Source of the DNA: Bacteroidota bacterium
Lineage (GTDB): Bacteria > Bacteroidota > Bacteroidia > Chitinophagales > Saprospiraceae
Reading direction: 5' to 3'
NCBI GenBank assembly: GCA_024642665.1
Contig: JAHEAR010000002.1
Span: 8,689 to 72,688 of the forward strand
DNA: 64,000 nucleotides
Every line of letters begins with the position of its first letter. The stretch's first letter is position 1. Shown piece by piece: positions 49,920 to 60,047 of the stretch. The notes beneath the pieces were generated by a model that was given only the letters and a program-made list of their open reading frames with translations, did no database searches and was not told where the DNA came from. A program made the position numbers and the translations under genes.

Positions 49920-52900
49920 ATGATAGCAACTCATCTTCGCAGGGCATCCCTATGCCTTAAATACTGCTTCGCCATTTGTTTGGCAGCCTTTTCCATCTGC
50001 TCCCTCAATGGGCAAAATGCTGAAAAGTACTATACTGCAGAAAAGTCATTTGCTGTTAAACTGGGTACCACCAAACCACTTCATCAAACCGCTCAGGCGA
50101 TTGCTACAGATGCTGATAAATCAAAGGGCCTGAAGGATCAGAAACCCAGCTTTGTCCCAAATTTTGGAGGGCGCAGACAAGAGATTATGCATCATCCGGA
50201 TGCACTTCCCAAAGGGCGTGACCCACTATTCGATCCATTTTCTTCAAGGTCTGTGATGACGGAGATAGTACCAATAGTCAATGTTGCAGGCATTTCGTCA
50301 ACGGAAGTTGGAGCAGGGGTTCCTGATGTCAGCGGAGATATTGGTAAAGACTTTTATGTAGAAATTGTCAATCAGACCTATTTCAAAGTGTATGATAAAA
50401 CAGGTGCTCCGGTGAGTGGGTTGATTGCAGCCAATTCCATCTGGAGTCAGGTTGGCCAATCATCTTTTGGCGATCCTATTATTTTGTATGATCAGGAAGT
50501 GGATCGTTGGTTGTTAACTGAATTTCCGACCACTAACAGAGTACTTGTTGCTATTTCTCACACCAGCGATCCTCTGGGAAGTTGGGATGCCTATGTGTTT
50601 CAAACACCCCGTTTTCCTGATTTTCCAAAATACGGTATCTGGGGTGATGCTTATTATCTGACCGCAAATGAATCCGGTAATTCATTTCCAATCTATGCCA
50701 TCAACCGGGAAGATATTCTTGCCGGAGAAGATAATGCAAGATTACAAAGACTGACAACGCCTAAAGTTGGGGGTGTTTTTTTTGAAGTGGGTCAGCCCAT
50801 TGATTGGGATGGCATGACACCTCCCCCTGCCGGCAGTCCGGGAATGGTCGTTAAATTGAATGACGATGACTGGGGGCAAACGAATACCGATGAGATATTA
50901 CTCCATAAAATCACAATTGACTGGGACAATGCAGTGAATTCAAATATTGAAATCATTTCCCTGCCGACTGCACCTTATGATACCGATGGATGTCAAACAG
51001 AAAATACAGGAGGATTTTCCTGTATTCCGCAGCCTAACGGACAAGGAATTGATGGGGGCGAATGGATTATTACCAATAAAGCACCTTACCGAAATTTTGG
51101 AACACATGAGTCTTTTGTGATGTCTTTTATGGTAGATGTTACCGGTGATGATGTGGCAGGAATACGATGGATCGAATTGAGAAAAACACCAACTGAAGAT
51201 TGGCATATTTTTCAGGAAGGCACAGTGGGCTCTGATGATGGTATCCATCGATTTCAGCCGTCCATCTCAATCGATGGAAAAGGAAATATCGGTTTGGCCT
51301 ATGGTGTATCCGGACCAAATAAGTTTCCCTCGCTAAGATTTACGGGACGATATTCAACAGATCCACTGGGAGAAATGAGCATTAAAGAGTATGAATTTGC
51401 TACCGGTAAAAGAAGTCAGGGCTCTGATCGATACGGCGATTATTTTTCTATGTCGGTTGATCCGACAGATGATGCAACTTTTTGGTTTGCCGGTCAATAT
51501 CTGCCCTTAGGCAATAACTGGGGAACAAAGATTGTGGCATTTAAGGCCAGTAGAGATACAATTGATGTTTTTCCAACAAAGTTAGCTTCACCGATAAACG
51601 ATGCCTTACTTGGAGCTCAGGAAGTAGAATTTTCAGTATTGAACAGAGGACTTGAAACCGTTTTTACTTTGCCCTTAGGCTATCAGTTCAATAATGGTCC
51701 TTGGATCACTGAGGATCCCGTCATCGACAGTCTGCCGGTGGATCAGGAGTTCACTTTCAAATTTGTAACGCCTTTCGACATCGACCTTCCGGGTTCCTAT
51801 CCCCTTCGAATTGCTACCTTTCTTGATGTTGACAACAACAAGAAAAATGACACCTTGTCTTATGTCATTACAAAGTTTGGACTTAGGGATATCGGACTTG
51901 AATATGTAGTACCTGCCAATGACGATCTGATTTGTACCGACATGTCAGATATTTCTGTTCGCATTAAAAACGTTGGTATCGATACAATTAAGCAAATCGT
52001 ATTTAAACTATCCTCGTTTTCAATTCCTGTAGATTCTTTTCAATGGACTGGTTCCTTAGCTTTCGGAGAGGAAACTATCTTTTCTTTTCCTGCCGTAATA
52101 GCAGAAGGCCCAAATGATTTTTCGCTGGACATCGACACGTTGAATTTTATTTATGTTGATGATCAACCTGCGAACAATCAAATAAATTTTTCAGTGAATG
52201 GCCATCCTGAAGGATTTCCAGTAACATTGGAATTCACGACGGACAAATATCCAAATGAAACTTCCTGGAAATTATTTGATAGCGATGATAATATTATCGC
52301 CTCCGCGGGGCCTTTTATGGAAGCGCAAACCACTACGGTCACGACATTTTGCCTTGATGAAGAAGCGTGCTATACTTTTACCGTGTATGATGCTTTAGGC
52401 GATGGGATGTCTTCTCAGGGCATCGTTGGTGATTTTGAAATATTCAATGAACAGGGCGTTTTATTAGCCGATTTGGAAAAGCCAAATTTTGGCGATGAAT
52501 CGTCCAGTCATTTCTGTCTCACCGGCCAGTGCATGCTTTCCGTACAAGTTGGGGTAGCTCAGGAATCGACTCCCGGAGCAGGTGATGCGATGGTTATCGC
52601 GGAAACCGAAAATAGCCTTGGCAACATTCGCTTCAGCCTTGACAATGGAGTAACCTTCCAGACATCTTCCATGTTTTCCAATTTAGCACAAGGCATTTAC
52701 ACCCTTATCGCATTAGACGATGCAGGATGCGCGGACACGACTGCATTTGAAATTGTAGCCTGTAATCTAATCGTAGAAATAACTACCAAGCCTGCAAACA
52801 ATGGAGACATTGGTGAAATACACATCTCCGTCACCGGTCAGAACGGTCCCCTTCAGTATAGTATACAAGGTGCGCCTTTTGTTTCAGACTCCTTCTTTGT

Positions 52901-53267
52901 CATGCTGGAACCTGGTGAATATATGGTGACCGTAAAGGATAGTGCAGGATGTTTTCATACGGACACAGTAATTGTTTCTACCATGGTGGGAACATCCGTT
53001 TTCTCCGGTGAATACAAGGTTAGTGTTTCGCCCAATCCGGGAAAAGAATTATTTAGAATTGATGGTGCTTTTGATTTTGACAAACTATTTATTCCATATA
53101 CCATTCACGCTTCAACCGGCGAAGTTGTGGCGCATGGCTCCATTGTCCGGTATGACAATCATCATCAGGGTGAATTTTCATTAAAGACTTTTCCACCGGG
53201 TACCTATTATCTTGTGTTTCAGTTAAATGATAAAATTTTGGTTCGCAGAATCATCAAAGTGGGGTAG
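49920..53267 (+). CDS. Large secreted protein of unknown function with T9SS type A sorting domain
   Basis: 1115 aa; signal peptide; C-terminal VSVSPNPGKELFRIDG...PGTYYLVFQLNDKILVRRIIKVG. Confidence 0.85.
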   Translation: MIATHLRRASLCLKYCFAICLAAFSICSLNGQNAEKYYTAEKSFAVKLGTTKPLHQTAQAIATDADKSKGLKDQKPSFVPNFGGRRQEIMHHPDALPKGRDPLFDPFSSRSVMTEIVPIVNVAGISSTEVGAGVPDVSGDIGKDFYVEIVNQTYFKVYDKTGAPVSGLIAANSIWSQVGQSSFGDPIILYDQEVDRWLLTEFPTTNRVLVAISHTSDPLGSWDAYVFQTPRFPDFPKYGIWGDAYYLTANESGNSFPIYAINREDILAGEDNARLQRLTTPKVGGVFFEVGQPIDWDGMTPPPAGSPGMVVKLNDDDWGQTNTDEILLHKITIDWDNAVNSNIEIISLPTAPYDTDGCQTENTGGFSCIPQPNGQGIDGGEWIITNKAPYRNFGTHESFVMSFMVDVTGDDVAGIRWIELRKTPTEDWHIFQEGTVGSDDGIHRFQPSISIDGKGNIGLAYGVSGPNKFPSLRFTGRYSTDPLGEMSIKEYEFATGKRSQGSDRYGDYFSMSVDPTDDATFWFAGQYLPLGNNWGTKIVAFKASRDTIDVFPTKLASPINDALLGAQEVEFSVLNRGLETVFTLPLGYQFNNGPWITEDPVIDSLPVDQEFTFKFVTPFDIDLPGSYPLRIATFLDVDNNKKNDTLSYVITKFGLRDIGLEYVVPANDDLICTDMSDISVRIKNVGIDTIKQIVFKLSSFSIPVDSFQWTGSLAFGEETIFSFPAVIAEGPNDFSLDIDTLNFIYVDDQPANNQINFSVNGHPEGFPVTLEFTTDKYPNETSWKLFDSDDNIIASAGPFMEAQTTTVTTFCLDEEACYTFTVYDALGDGMSSQGIVGDFEIFNEQGVLLADLEKPNFGDESSSHFCLTGQCMLSVQVGVAQESTPGAGDAMVIAETENSLGNIRFSLDNGVTFQTSSMFSNLAQGIYTLIALDDAGCADTTAFEIVACNLIVEITTKPANNGDIGEIHISVTGQNGPLQYSIQGAPFVSDSFFVMLEPGEYMVTVKDSAGCFHTDTVIVSTMVGTSVFSGEYKVSVSPNPGKELFRIDGAFDFDKLFIPYTIHASTGEVVAHGSIVRYDNHHQGEFSLKTFPPGTYYLVFQLNDKILVRRIIKVG

Positions 53268-53273
53268 GATCGT

Positions 53274-54047
53274 ATGAAGCATAAAAATGAAACATTGATA
53301 AAATCAAAAATTGATGAGCTTTTTGCCTATCGGCGTTTAACAGAATTATTCCAATGGATTGGATTGAAGAATGAACATGCCATAAAAACGCATTTAGTAG
53401 AATTACAATATCAGATCTATCTCCTTGATGATTATCTGGAAACGACATGGCCGCTGGATCAATCTGCTTTAGATGGTTTTTGGAAAGGCATCCGATCTGC
53501 TTTTAAGCCCTTTGCACTTTCGGAAAATGAAATTGATCGACAGCTGAAAGAAATCAGAAACTATCAGCGCATAGAAAGTGATTGCAGGATCAGACTATGG
53601 CCTACAGAGATATCATTTAAAGAATTCTATACCACCAAGTCTTGTGATGTACGGTTGATCAGACACCTTTTATATACAACGCATCCTTCCCTTAAGGCGT
53701 TTTGTAGTGAAAAATCCTGGGTATATTATGATCTGATTACGGAGATCAATGATGATATCACAGATGTCTATGAAGACCTGAAAACCTACAATGCGAATAG
53801 GTTTCTGATATCGATTCTCCGAAAAGGACATCTCCGAACAAGAGAAGAATATGTCCGATTTATTTCAAAAGTGGCCTATCAGGCAGAAACCTATTTTAAA
53901 ACCAATCATATCGTAGGGGAGAATGCCCAATTGTTTGAGTGGACCACTGAACGAATGCTGGAAACATTAGACTTACTTCATGCGACTACTAATACCATAG
54001 ATCACAAACTTTTTGCCGAATCCTGGCTTTTGGAGAAAATGAAATAG
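53274..54047 (+). CDS. Hypothetical protein; candidate class I isoprenoid synthase-like
   Basis: 257 aa, apparently alpha-helical; DDYLE at residues 52-56 and NDDITDVYE at about residues 159-167, matching DDxx(D/E) and NDxx(S/T)xxxE. Confidence 0.5.
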   Translation: MKHKNETLIKSKIDELFAYRRLTELFQWIGLKNEHAIKTHLVELQYQIYLLDDYLETTWPLDQSALDGFWKGIRSAFKPFALSENEIDRQLKEIRNYQRIESDCRIRLWPTEISFKEFYTTKSCDVRLIRHLLYTTHPSLKAFCSEKSWVYYDLITEINDDITDVYEDLKTYNANRFLISILRKGHLRTREEYVRFISKVAYQAETYFKTNHIVGENAQLFEWTTERMLETLDLLHATTNTIDHKLFAESWLLEKMK

Positions 54048-54190
54048 GATAGCTGCGAAGAAAAAGATCCCCGATTTCTTACATAACTTGCTGGAAATAA
54101 GGAGTAAGCAAAAAATCTATACCGGATCATTGCGCCATGGAGGCACTTTAATTGTAACTTTGCTTTCGGTCAAAGAAGTATGCGAGAGAA

Positions 54191-54814
54191 ATGAACAGGG
54201 AAACACTAGCTGTTGAGTACATAGGAAGTTACACGGACGTTAAGGAATGTCCTGAACTCGCATTTCCGGAGTATTGTTTTATCGGACGTTCTAATGTCGG
54301 CAAATCCTCTATTATCAACTATATAACAAGTAATAAAGAGATTGCCCGCACGTCTAAAAAACCGGGTAAAACACAGTCCATTAATCTTTTTAAAGTAAAT
54401 GAAGATCCATCCTGGTATATCGTGGATTTACCCGGTTATGGATATGCCAAAACATCAAAAAGTACACGGAAAAGATGGTCCGCTTTAATTGATCGATATA
54501 TCCTTCATCGCGAAAACCTGATGTGTACTTTTTTTCTGATTGACATCAGGCATCCTCAGCAGGAAAATGATCGATTGTTTATGAATCTATTGGGAGAAAA
54601 CAATATTCCATTTTGCATCATCTTCACAAAATCAGACAAACTTAAACCTGTTGAACTGACGGAAGCACTTGATGCATATAAAAACGAAATTCTTAAAGAG
54701 TGGGAAGAATTGCCTGAGATCATTGTGAGCAGTAGTGTGGAGGAACTGGGTAGAGAAGAAATCATGGATCTGATCAAGCGCACTAATAATATCTACGCTG
54801 CATATGCCCACTAA
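54191..54814 (+). CDS. engB: Ribosome biogenesis GTP-binding protein YihA/YsxC
   Basis: 207 aa; CFIGRSNVGKSSIINYI, KPGKTQSINLF, VDLPGYGYAK, TKSDKLK. Confidence 0.95.
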   Translation: MNRETLAVEYIGSYTDVKECPELAFPEYCFIGRSNVGKSSIINYITSNKEIARTSKKPGKTQSINLFKVNEDPSWYIVDLPGYGYAKTSKSTRKRWSALIDRYILHRENLMCTFFLIDIRHPQQENDRLFMNLLGENNIPFCIIFTKSDKLKPVELTEALDAYKNEILKEWEELPEIIVSSSVEELGREEIMDLIKRTNNIYAAYAH

Positions 54815-56531
54815 AACGAAGGTCTATCCACAGCTGATCCCTGAGATTCGTGATTGGCCTATCAATAAGCTCTATGAAGATAGAGATGGGTTGATCGCTG
54901 CCGTTGACCAAAAGACATTAGCGTTTGTGCTGGAAAAGCATGGAGACCGACTAGGTGAATTGATTTCAAGAGTTTGTTATTTAGAGCTCATTCGACTAAA
55001 AAACAATCCGTGGAAAGTGGATCCACCAAAAGAGCCCCAATTTTGGAAACGAATTCGGACGGAAGTAACCGCTAATGAAAAACTGAATGCAGATCAACGA
55101 CAAAAGAACAATACTGAAATTTTAAGGCGAATCATCCATCGGTATACCACCGAAATAGCCGGTAATTTCAAAGAGAGTACCTTCCTATTTGCCCGAAAAT
55201 TTCTTACTTTTTTCTTTAAGCGTTTGCTGAATGCAGCTGCCGGAAAAATTCATCGAAAGTTCTGGAATACAAAACTAGAACTTTACGAACGTATAAAGGT
55301 GCATGGGGATGTTGAACATGTCCGAAGAATGTTCAATAAAGGCACCGTGGTTATTCTTCCAACGCATTTGTCCAACATGGACAGTATTATGATAGGATAT
55401 GCCCTTGATTTTGTAGTTGGATTGCCTTCCTTTGCTTATGGTGCAGGACTGAATCTCTATGAATCGGAAGTATTTGCATATTACATGTCACGGTTGGGTG
55501 CTTATAAAGTGGATCGTCGGAAAAAGAATGCCATATATCTGGACAGCTTAAAATTTATGTCACAGGTGATGATCGAAAGAGGCACCAATTCACTTTTTTT
55601 CCCGGGTGGTACAAGATCCAGATCAGGGATGATCGAACGTGATTTGAAATATGGATTACTCAACTCTTTGCTCTCTGCGCAACGGTCTATTTTTGAAAAT
55701 AATGGAGATCAAAAAATTATTGTTGTGCCAATGATCATAGGCTATCATTGCACACTGGAAGCGCAAAGCCTGATCGCCAGTCATCTCAAATCAACGGGCC
55801 AGGAAAAATATGTGAGTGCAGGAAAGAAAGCCTTTAACGTTAGAAATTTATTATCCTTTGCGTGGAAGTTTTTCTCCCAATCAAGTGAATTTCATCTCTC
55901 TTTTGGCGAACCAATGGATGTGCTGGGATATAAGCTGGACGACAACGCCAATAGTATTGATGAACGTGGCAAGCAGGTAGACATAAAAGAATTCTTCTCA
56001 TTGCATGGAAAAATCGAGGCTAACCGGCAAAGAGAATCTGTCTACACCAGGAAACTGGCTGACAAAGTGATTGAAAACTATGAACGTTATTATGTAGTCT
56101 TGTCAAGTCATCTTGTGGCTTTTACTGCGTTTCAGTTACTTCGAAAAATGCATCCTACCATGGATATATATACGATGATGCGTTTGCCGGCAGATATGCT
56201 GACGATTCCAAAGGAAACTTTCAGGCAGGCATTCGTAACCATCCTTGACTTATTGAAACAAATGGAAGCTGACCACAAAATCCGTTTACAGGAAGAACTG
56301 CATAGTCTTGCAATTGATGATGTAATTCAGCATGGTATTAAATATCTTGGATCCTTTCATGCGGTATGGCCATTAAAGTTTGATAAGAAACAAAATAATA
56401 TTATGGCTAAAAACGCGCAGCTGGTGTACTACTATCATAATCGTCTGGCTGGTTTTCATTTGGAAGACAAAATTGAATGGGATGCTCGCAGTATTCAGCA
56501 GGCCATCGATAATCTGCAGGAATCGGAATAA
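54804..56531 (+). CDS. Glycerol-3-phosphate / 1-acyl-glycerol-3-phosphate acyltransferase family (PlsB-like)
   Basis: 575 aa; ILPTHLSNMDSIMIG (HX4D) and LFFPGGTRSRSG. Confidence 0.85.
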   Translation: MPTKTKVYPQLIPEIRDWPINKLYEDRDGLIAAVDQKTLAFVLEKHGDRLGELISRVCYLELIRLKNNPWKVDPPKEPQFWKRIRTEVTANEKLNADQRQKNNTEILRRIIHRYTTEIAGNFKESTFLFARKFLTFFFKRLLNAAAGKIHRKFWNTKLELYERIKVHGDVEHVRRMFNKGTVVILPTHLSNMDSIMIGYALDFVVGLPSFAYGAGLNLYESEVFAYYMSRLGAYKVDRRKKNAIYLDSLKFMSQVMIERGTNSLFFPGGTRSRSGMIERDLKYGLLNSLLSAQRSIFENNGDQKIIVVPMIIGYHCTLEAQSLIASHLKSTGQEKYVSAGKKAFNVRNLLSFAWKFFSQSSEFHLSFGEPMDVLGYKLDDNANSIDERGKQVDIKEFFSLHGKIEANRQRESVYTRKLADKVIENYERYYVVLSSHLVAFTAFQLLRKMHPTMDIYTMMRLPADMLTIPKETFRQAFVTILDLLKQMEADHKIRLQEELHSLAIDDVIQHGIKYLGSFHAVWPLKFDKKQNNIMAKNAQLVYYYHNRLAGFHLEDKIEWDARSIQQAIDNLQESE

Positions 56532-56540
56532 GTCAGTATC

Positions 56541-57083
56541 ATGAATTTTATCATTCTGGATTTAGAAGCTACTTGCTGGCAGGGAAATGCCATGGGAAGG
56601 CAACAGGAGATCATAGAGATAGGGGCTTATCGAATCAATGGATTTGGGGATTGGATAGATCAATTCCAATCTTTTGTCAAACCCATTCAACATCCCCGTT
56701 TATCCACGTATTGTAAAGACCTGACAGGTATCACACAGGCCCAAATTAATCAGGCAAGAACATTCAACATTATATTTGAAATGTTCGAAGTTTGGCTGGA
56801 AGAATATGATGAACCTTATTTGTTATGCACCTGGGGAGCCAAAGATATGCCCTTCATCTTCGCTGATTGTGAACGACACGATCTTGACTATTCATTTTTA
56901 CCAAAGGCGATAGACCTGAAATATCAGTATGCACAGATCCATCAATTAGGAAAAGAAGTTGGATTGGCTAAGGCATTAGAATATAATGCCATTGAATTTG
57001 AAGGCAACCGACACCGGGCGATTGATGATGCCTACAACACCTCAAGGCTTTTCCTGGCGTACCTGGATCTCTGGCAGTATTAA
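56541..57083 (+). CDS. 3'-5' exonuclease (ERI-1/KapD-like DEDDh)
   Basis: 180 aa; FIILDLEATCWQG, WGAKDMPFIFADCERH, HRAIDDAYNTSRLF. Confidence 0.9.
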   Translation: MNFIILDLEATCWQGNAMGRQQEIIEIGAYRINGFGDWIDQFQSFVKPIQHPRLSTYCKDLTGITQAQINQARTFNIIFEMFEVWLEEYDEPYLLCTWGAKDMPFIFADCERHDLDYSFLPKAIDLKYQYAQIHQLGKEVGLAKALEYNAIEFEGNRHRAIDDAYNTSRLFLAYLDLWQY

Positions 57084-57188
57084 TTAGAGTATTTCACATA
57101 GGCGATTACTGTCCCTTTGTCGATTAGAACAAACTGTTTGCCGAAGCAGTCCCTGCCGTATGCAATTTCCTGAAGATTTTCTCGTCAT
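57080..57188 (-). pseudogene. Possible decayed coding remnant
   Basis: Start-less reverse-strand frame RENLQEIAYGRDCFGKQFVLIDKGTVIAYVKYSN* reads like protein but is preceded immediately by an in-frame stop; overlaps the end of the exonuclease gene by 4 bp. Confidence 0.3.
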
Positions 57189-57277
57189 TACTTTATCACG
57201 TGAATCAATACGTTCCTATCATAGGGAATGTTTCAAATACGGAAGTAGAGTTTTTCATACTAATCTGGTCTTTAGTG

Positions 57278-57307
57278 AAGGAAGTTAATTCGTTAACTTC
57301 CTTTTTT
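57278..57307 (+). terminator. Intrinsic terminator with TTCG loop
   Basis: aaggaagttaa-ttcg-ttaacttcctt followed by T tract. Confidence 0.85.
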
Positions 57308-57335
57308 ACTTAATGGCCTTGTATCTTCGTCTTTC

Positions 57336-58385
57336 ATGGAGGAAGGAATTACAATTGATGAAGTTTTGGCAAACCGGGGTTCCTGGCAGATCATAGATGT
57401 CCGGTCACCATCAGAGTTTGAAAGAGGCCATATTCCCGATGCAGTAAATATTCCGCTTTTTTCTGATGAAGAACGAGCGATTGTGGGGACTTTGTACAAG
57501 CAGACCTCTCAGGAATCAGCCTTGCAAAAAGGCCTGGAAATAGCCGGAGTGAAAATGGCTGCTTTGGTCAATGCCATTCAGGGACAACACCGGGCAGACA
57601 GAAATAAAAAATTACTGATTCATTGCTGGAGAGGAGGTAAGCGAAGTAAAGCAGTGCACTGGCTGATATCATTTACCGGAACGAGCGCTTATCTACTGGA
57701 TGGCGGGTACAAGCAGTATCGGAGAGCCATGCAGGATTATTTTGCAAATAGTTCGACTACATTCAACATCCTCGGTGGTTGCACCGGTGCCGGGAAAACG
57801 GAAGTATTGGCTGCTTTGAAAGAAATGGGCGAACAAGTGGTGGATCTGGAACATCTGGCGAATCATAAAGGAAGTGCTTTTGGGGGTATTGGAGAAGAAG
57901 TTCAACCAAGCACTGAGCAGTTTGAAAACAATCTTTATCATGAATTTTTAAAACTTAATCCTGACCAACCCATATGGCTTGAAAATGAATCCAAAAGCAT
58001 TGGGAAAGTATATTTGCCGGATACGCTTTGGAAAAAAATGAGAAACTCAGTACTGTATACCATTGATGTTGACGCAGAGGTTCGACTTGAACGGGCGTTG
58101 CGATATTATTCTGATGAAGTAGATACGAAGGTTTTAAGAGCTTCCTTTGATAAAATCAGAAAGCGCCTGGGAGGGCTTGAATATCAAAAGGCGTTGGAGG
58201 CGCTTGAGCGAAATGATCTTAAAGTTGCTGCTGCGGTGGCATTAGCCTATTATGATAAATCCTATACCTATCAAATAAGCAACTGGCCATCAGAAATGAC
58301 TTGCCAAATTGCACCAAACAATGATGTCAATCAATTAGCCCGTTTGTTGAGGGAAGCCTCTTCACGCAAATTAATTAAATCTTAA
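57336..58385 (+). CDS. mnmH: tRNA 2-selenouridine synthase
   Basis: 349 aa; rhodanese IIDVRSPSEFERGHIPDAVNIPLFSDEERAIVGTLYKQ, LIHCWRGGKRSKAVHWLI, P-loop GGCTGAGKTEVL. Confidence 0.95.
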   Translation: MEEGITIDEVLANRGSWQIIDVRSPSEFERGHIPDAVNIPLFSDEERAIVGTLYKQTSQESALQKGLEIAGVKMAALVNAIQGQHRADRNKKLLIHCWRGGKRSKAVHWLISFTGTSAYLLDGGYKQYRRAMQDYFANSSTTFNILGGCTGAGKTEVLAALKEMGEQVVDLEHLANHKGSAFGGIGEEVQPSTEQFENNLYHEFLKLNPDQPIWLENESKSIGKVYLPDTLWKKMRNSVLYTIDVDAEVRLERALRYYSDEVDTKVLRASFDKIRKRLGGLEYQKALEALERNDLKVAAAVALAYYDKSYTYQISNWPSEMTCQIAPNNDVNQLARLLREASSRKLIKS

Positions 58386-58440
58386 TTAACAGATTTGCAG
58401 TGTTTTATATAGCTTTATATAAAGCTTAAATTTACATTAA

Positions 58441-59484
58441 ATGGAAAGCTCAAAGATCAAACTTACCCAATATAGTCACGGAGCCGGTTGCGGTTGTAAA
58501 ATATCTCCGGCCATTCTTGATTCAATTTTAGGAACGGCAGGTCGCTTGCAAATTTCCTATCCAAATTTATTGGTGGGTAATGAAGAGCGAGATGACGCTG
58601 CGGTATTTGACCTTGGGGATGGGACTGCCATCATCAGCACGACAGATTTCTTTATGCCCATTGTGGATGATCCTGAAACATTCGGTAAAATAGCAGCTAC
58701 AAATGCCATCAGCGATGTGTATGCCATGGGAGGAAGTCCGATGATGGCCATTGCGATATTGGGGTGGCCAATTGATACACTGGCGCCTGAGGTGGCAGGA
58801 TTAGTGATCAGAGGAGCCCAGGAGGTATGTAAAGAGGCCGGGATTCCTTTAGCAGGAGGACACAGTATTGATTCGCCGGAGCCAATATTCGGCTTAGCCG
58901 TGACAGGAAAAGTGCCTATCACAAATTTAAAAAAAAATGGAGGGGCTAATATTGGAGATACTTTATTCATAACCAAGCCTTTAGGAGTAGGTATATTAAG
59001 TACAGCTCAAAAGCAGAAAAAGTTGCTGGAACAGCATGAATACTTAGCCACGGAGGTGATGATACGCCTGAATTCAATAGGGGAGAAACTTGGTAAAATT
59101 TCCGGGGTACATGCCATGACCGATGTGACCGGATTTGGTCTCGCAGGACATCTCATGGAGATGTGTATGGCCAGTGAAACCACTGGCTCTTTGAGTATGG
59201 AAAGTATTCCATTGATTGCTCCATGCATTTTGGATTATATCCATGCAGGATGCATTCCAGGCGGCACCATCAGGAATTTTAAAAGTTACGGGCATTCCGT
59301 CTCATTTAGGGACGAAAGCCAAAAGACCATCGTATGTGACCCTCAAACCAGCGGCGGGCTCTTAATTGCTGTTTCTCCGGAAACTGTGGATGAAGTCAGC
59401 AGGCTATTGGAAGACGAGGGATTATGGTCAAAACCGATTGGAAAAATGATCCAAAAAACAGCCTATGCCGTGATCATTGATTAA
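58441..59484 (+). CDS. selD: Selenide, water dikinase
   Basis: 347 aa; GAGCGCKISPAILDSIL, DDAAVFDLGDGTAIISTTDFFMPIVDDP, AMTDVTGFGLAGHLMEM, CDPQTSGGLLIAV. Confidence 0.96.
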   Translation: MESSKIKLTQYSHGAGCGCKISPAILDSILGTAGRLQISYPNLLVGNEERDDAAVFDLGDGTAIISTTDFFMPIVDDPETFGKIAATNAISDVYAMGGSPMMAIAILGWPIDTLAPEVAGLVIRGAQEVCKEAGIPLAGGHSIDSPEPIFGLAVTGKVPITNLKKNGGANIGDTLFITKPLGVGILSTAQKQKKLLEQHEYLATEVMIRLNSIGEKLGKISGVHAMTDVTGFGLAGHLMEMCMASETTGSLSMESIPLIAPCILDYIHAGCIPGGTIRNFKSYGHSVSFRDESQKTIVCDPQTSGGLLIAVSPETVDEVSRLLEDEGLWSKPIGKMIQKTAYAVIID

Positions 59485-59729
59485 ACAAATTCGTCACGCG
59501 AATCGAACTCAGATTCCTTTTTATCTATCCATTTTTGCCAGCGCTTATCATCAAGAGTTGCGTAGTTCTCGATATATCCACAAGCAGTACATACATAGCG
59601 GTCAAAATAGCCAATGTGCGTTCCCCATTTAGTGAGTTGAACCTGGTTGCTTGTGGAGGTTCCCGGAAAAGCTTCTGCAATGACAATGTCTTTTGAGCTG
59701 CATTTAGGGCATGTATGGGTTGCTTTCAT
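59481..59729 (-). CDS. Small zinc-ribbon protein
   Basis: From MKATHTCPKCSSKDIVI...YVCTACGYIENYA (two CxxC pairs); the listed ORF starts at 59798. Confidence 0.6.
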   Translation of the reverse strand: MKATHTCPKCSSKDIVIAEAFPGTSTSNQVQLTKWGTHIGYFDRYVCTACGYIENYATLDDKRWQKWIDKKESEFDSRDEFV

Positions 59730-60047
59730 TGCTATTGTTACGTTCTGGTAGAGTTGATGTAATTTTCTCCTATTTAACATAATATAAATTATGGGCAAGA
59801 AGTATGGATTTTTTTTGCCATGCCAATTTAACCAAAATACCCATAGTTATTGAGCCTTAGATCATATGCGATCGATTAAAACGATTAGAAAGCATCTCAT
59901 CTTAAGCAAAATTGAGTCGTATCAAAACAACGGATGAGAAATACGTTTTAAGGCTTCCGTATAATCGTATTATATCTTTTTCATTCACCTATCACTGCTC
60001 AATGTTATTGCTATAAGGAATCGTAACGCAGATTAAAAACTGATTGA

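Noticed and set aside
58441-59484. Possible selenocysteine in SelD or the Prx-like protein
   Set aside because: Both active-site positions are Cys codons and the ORFs are uninterrupted.
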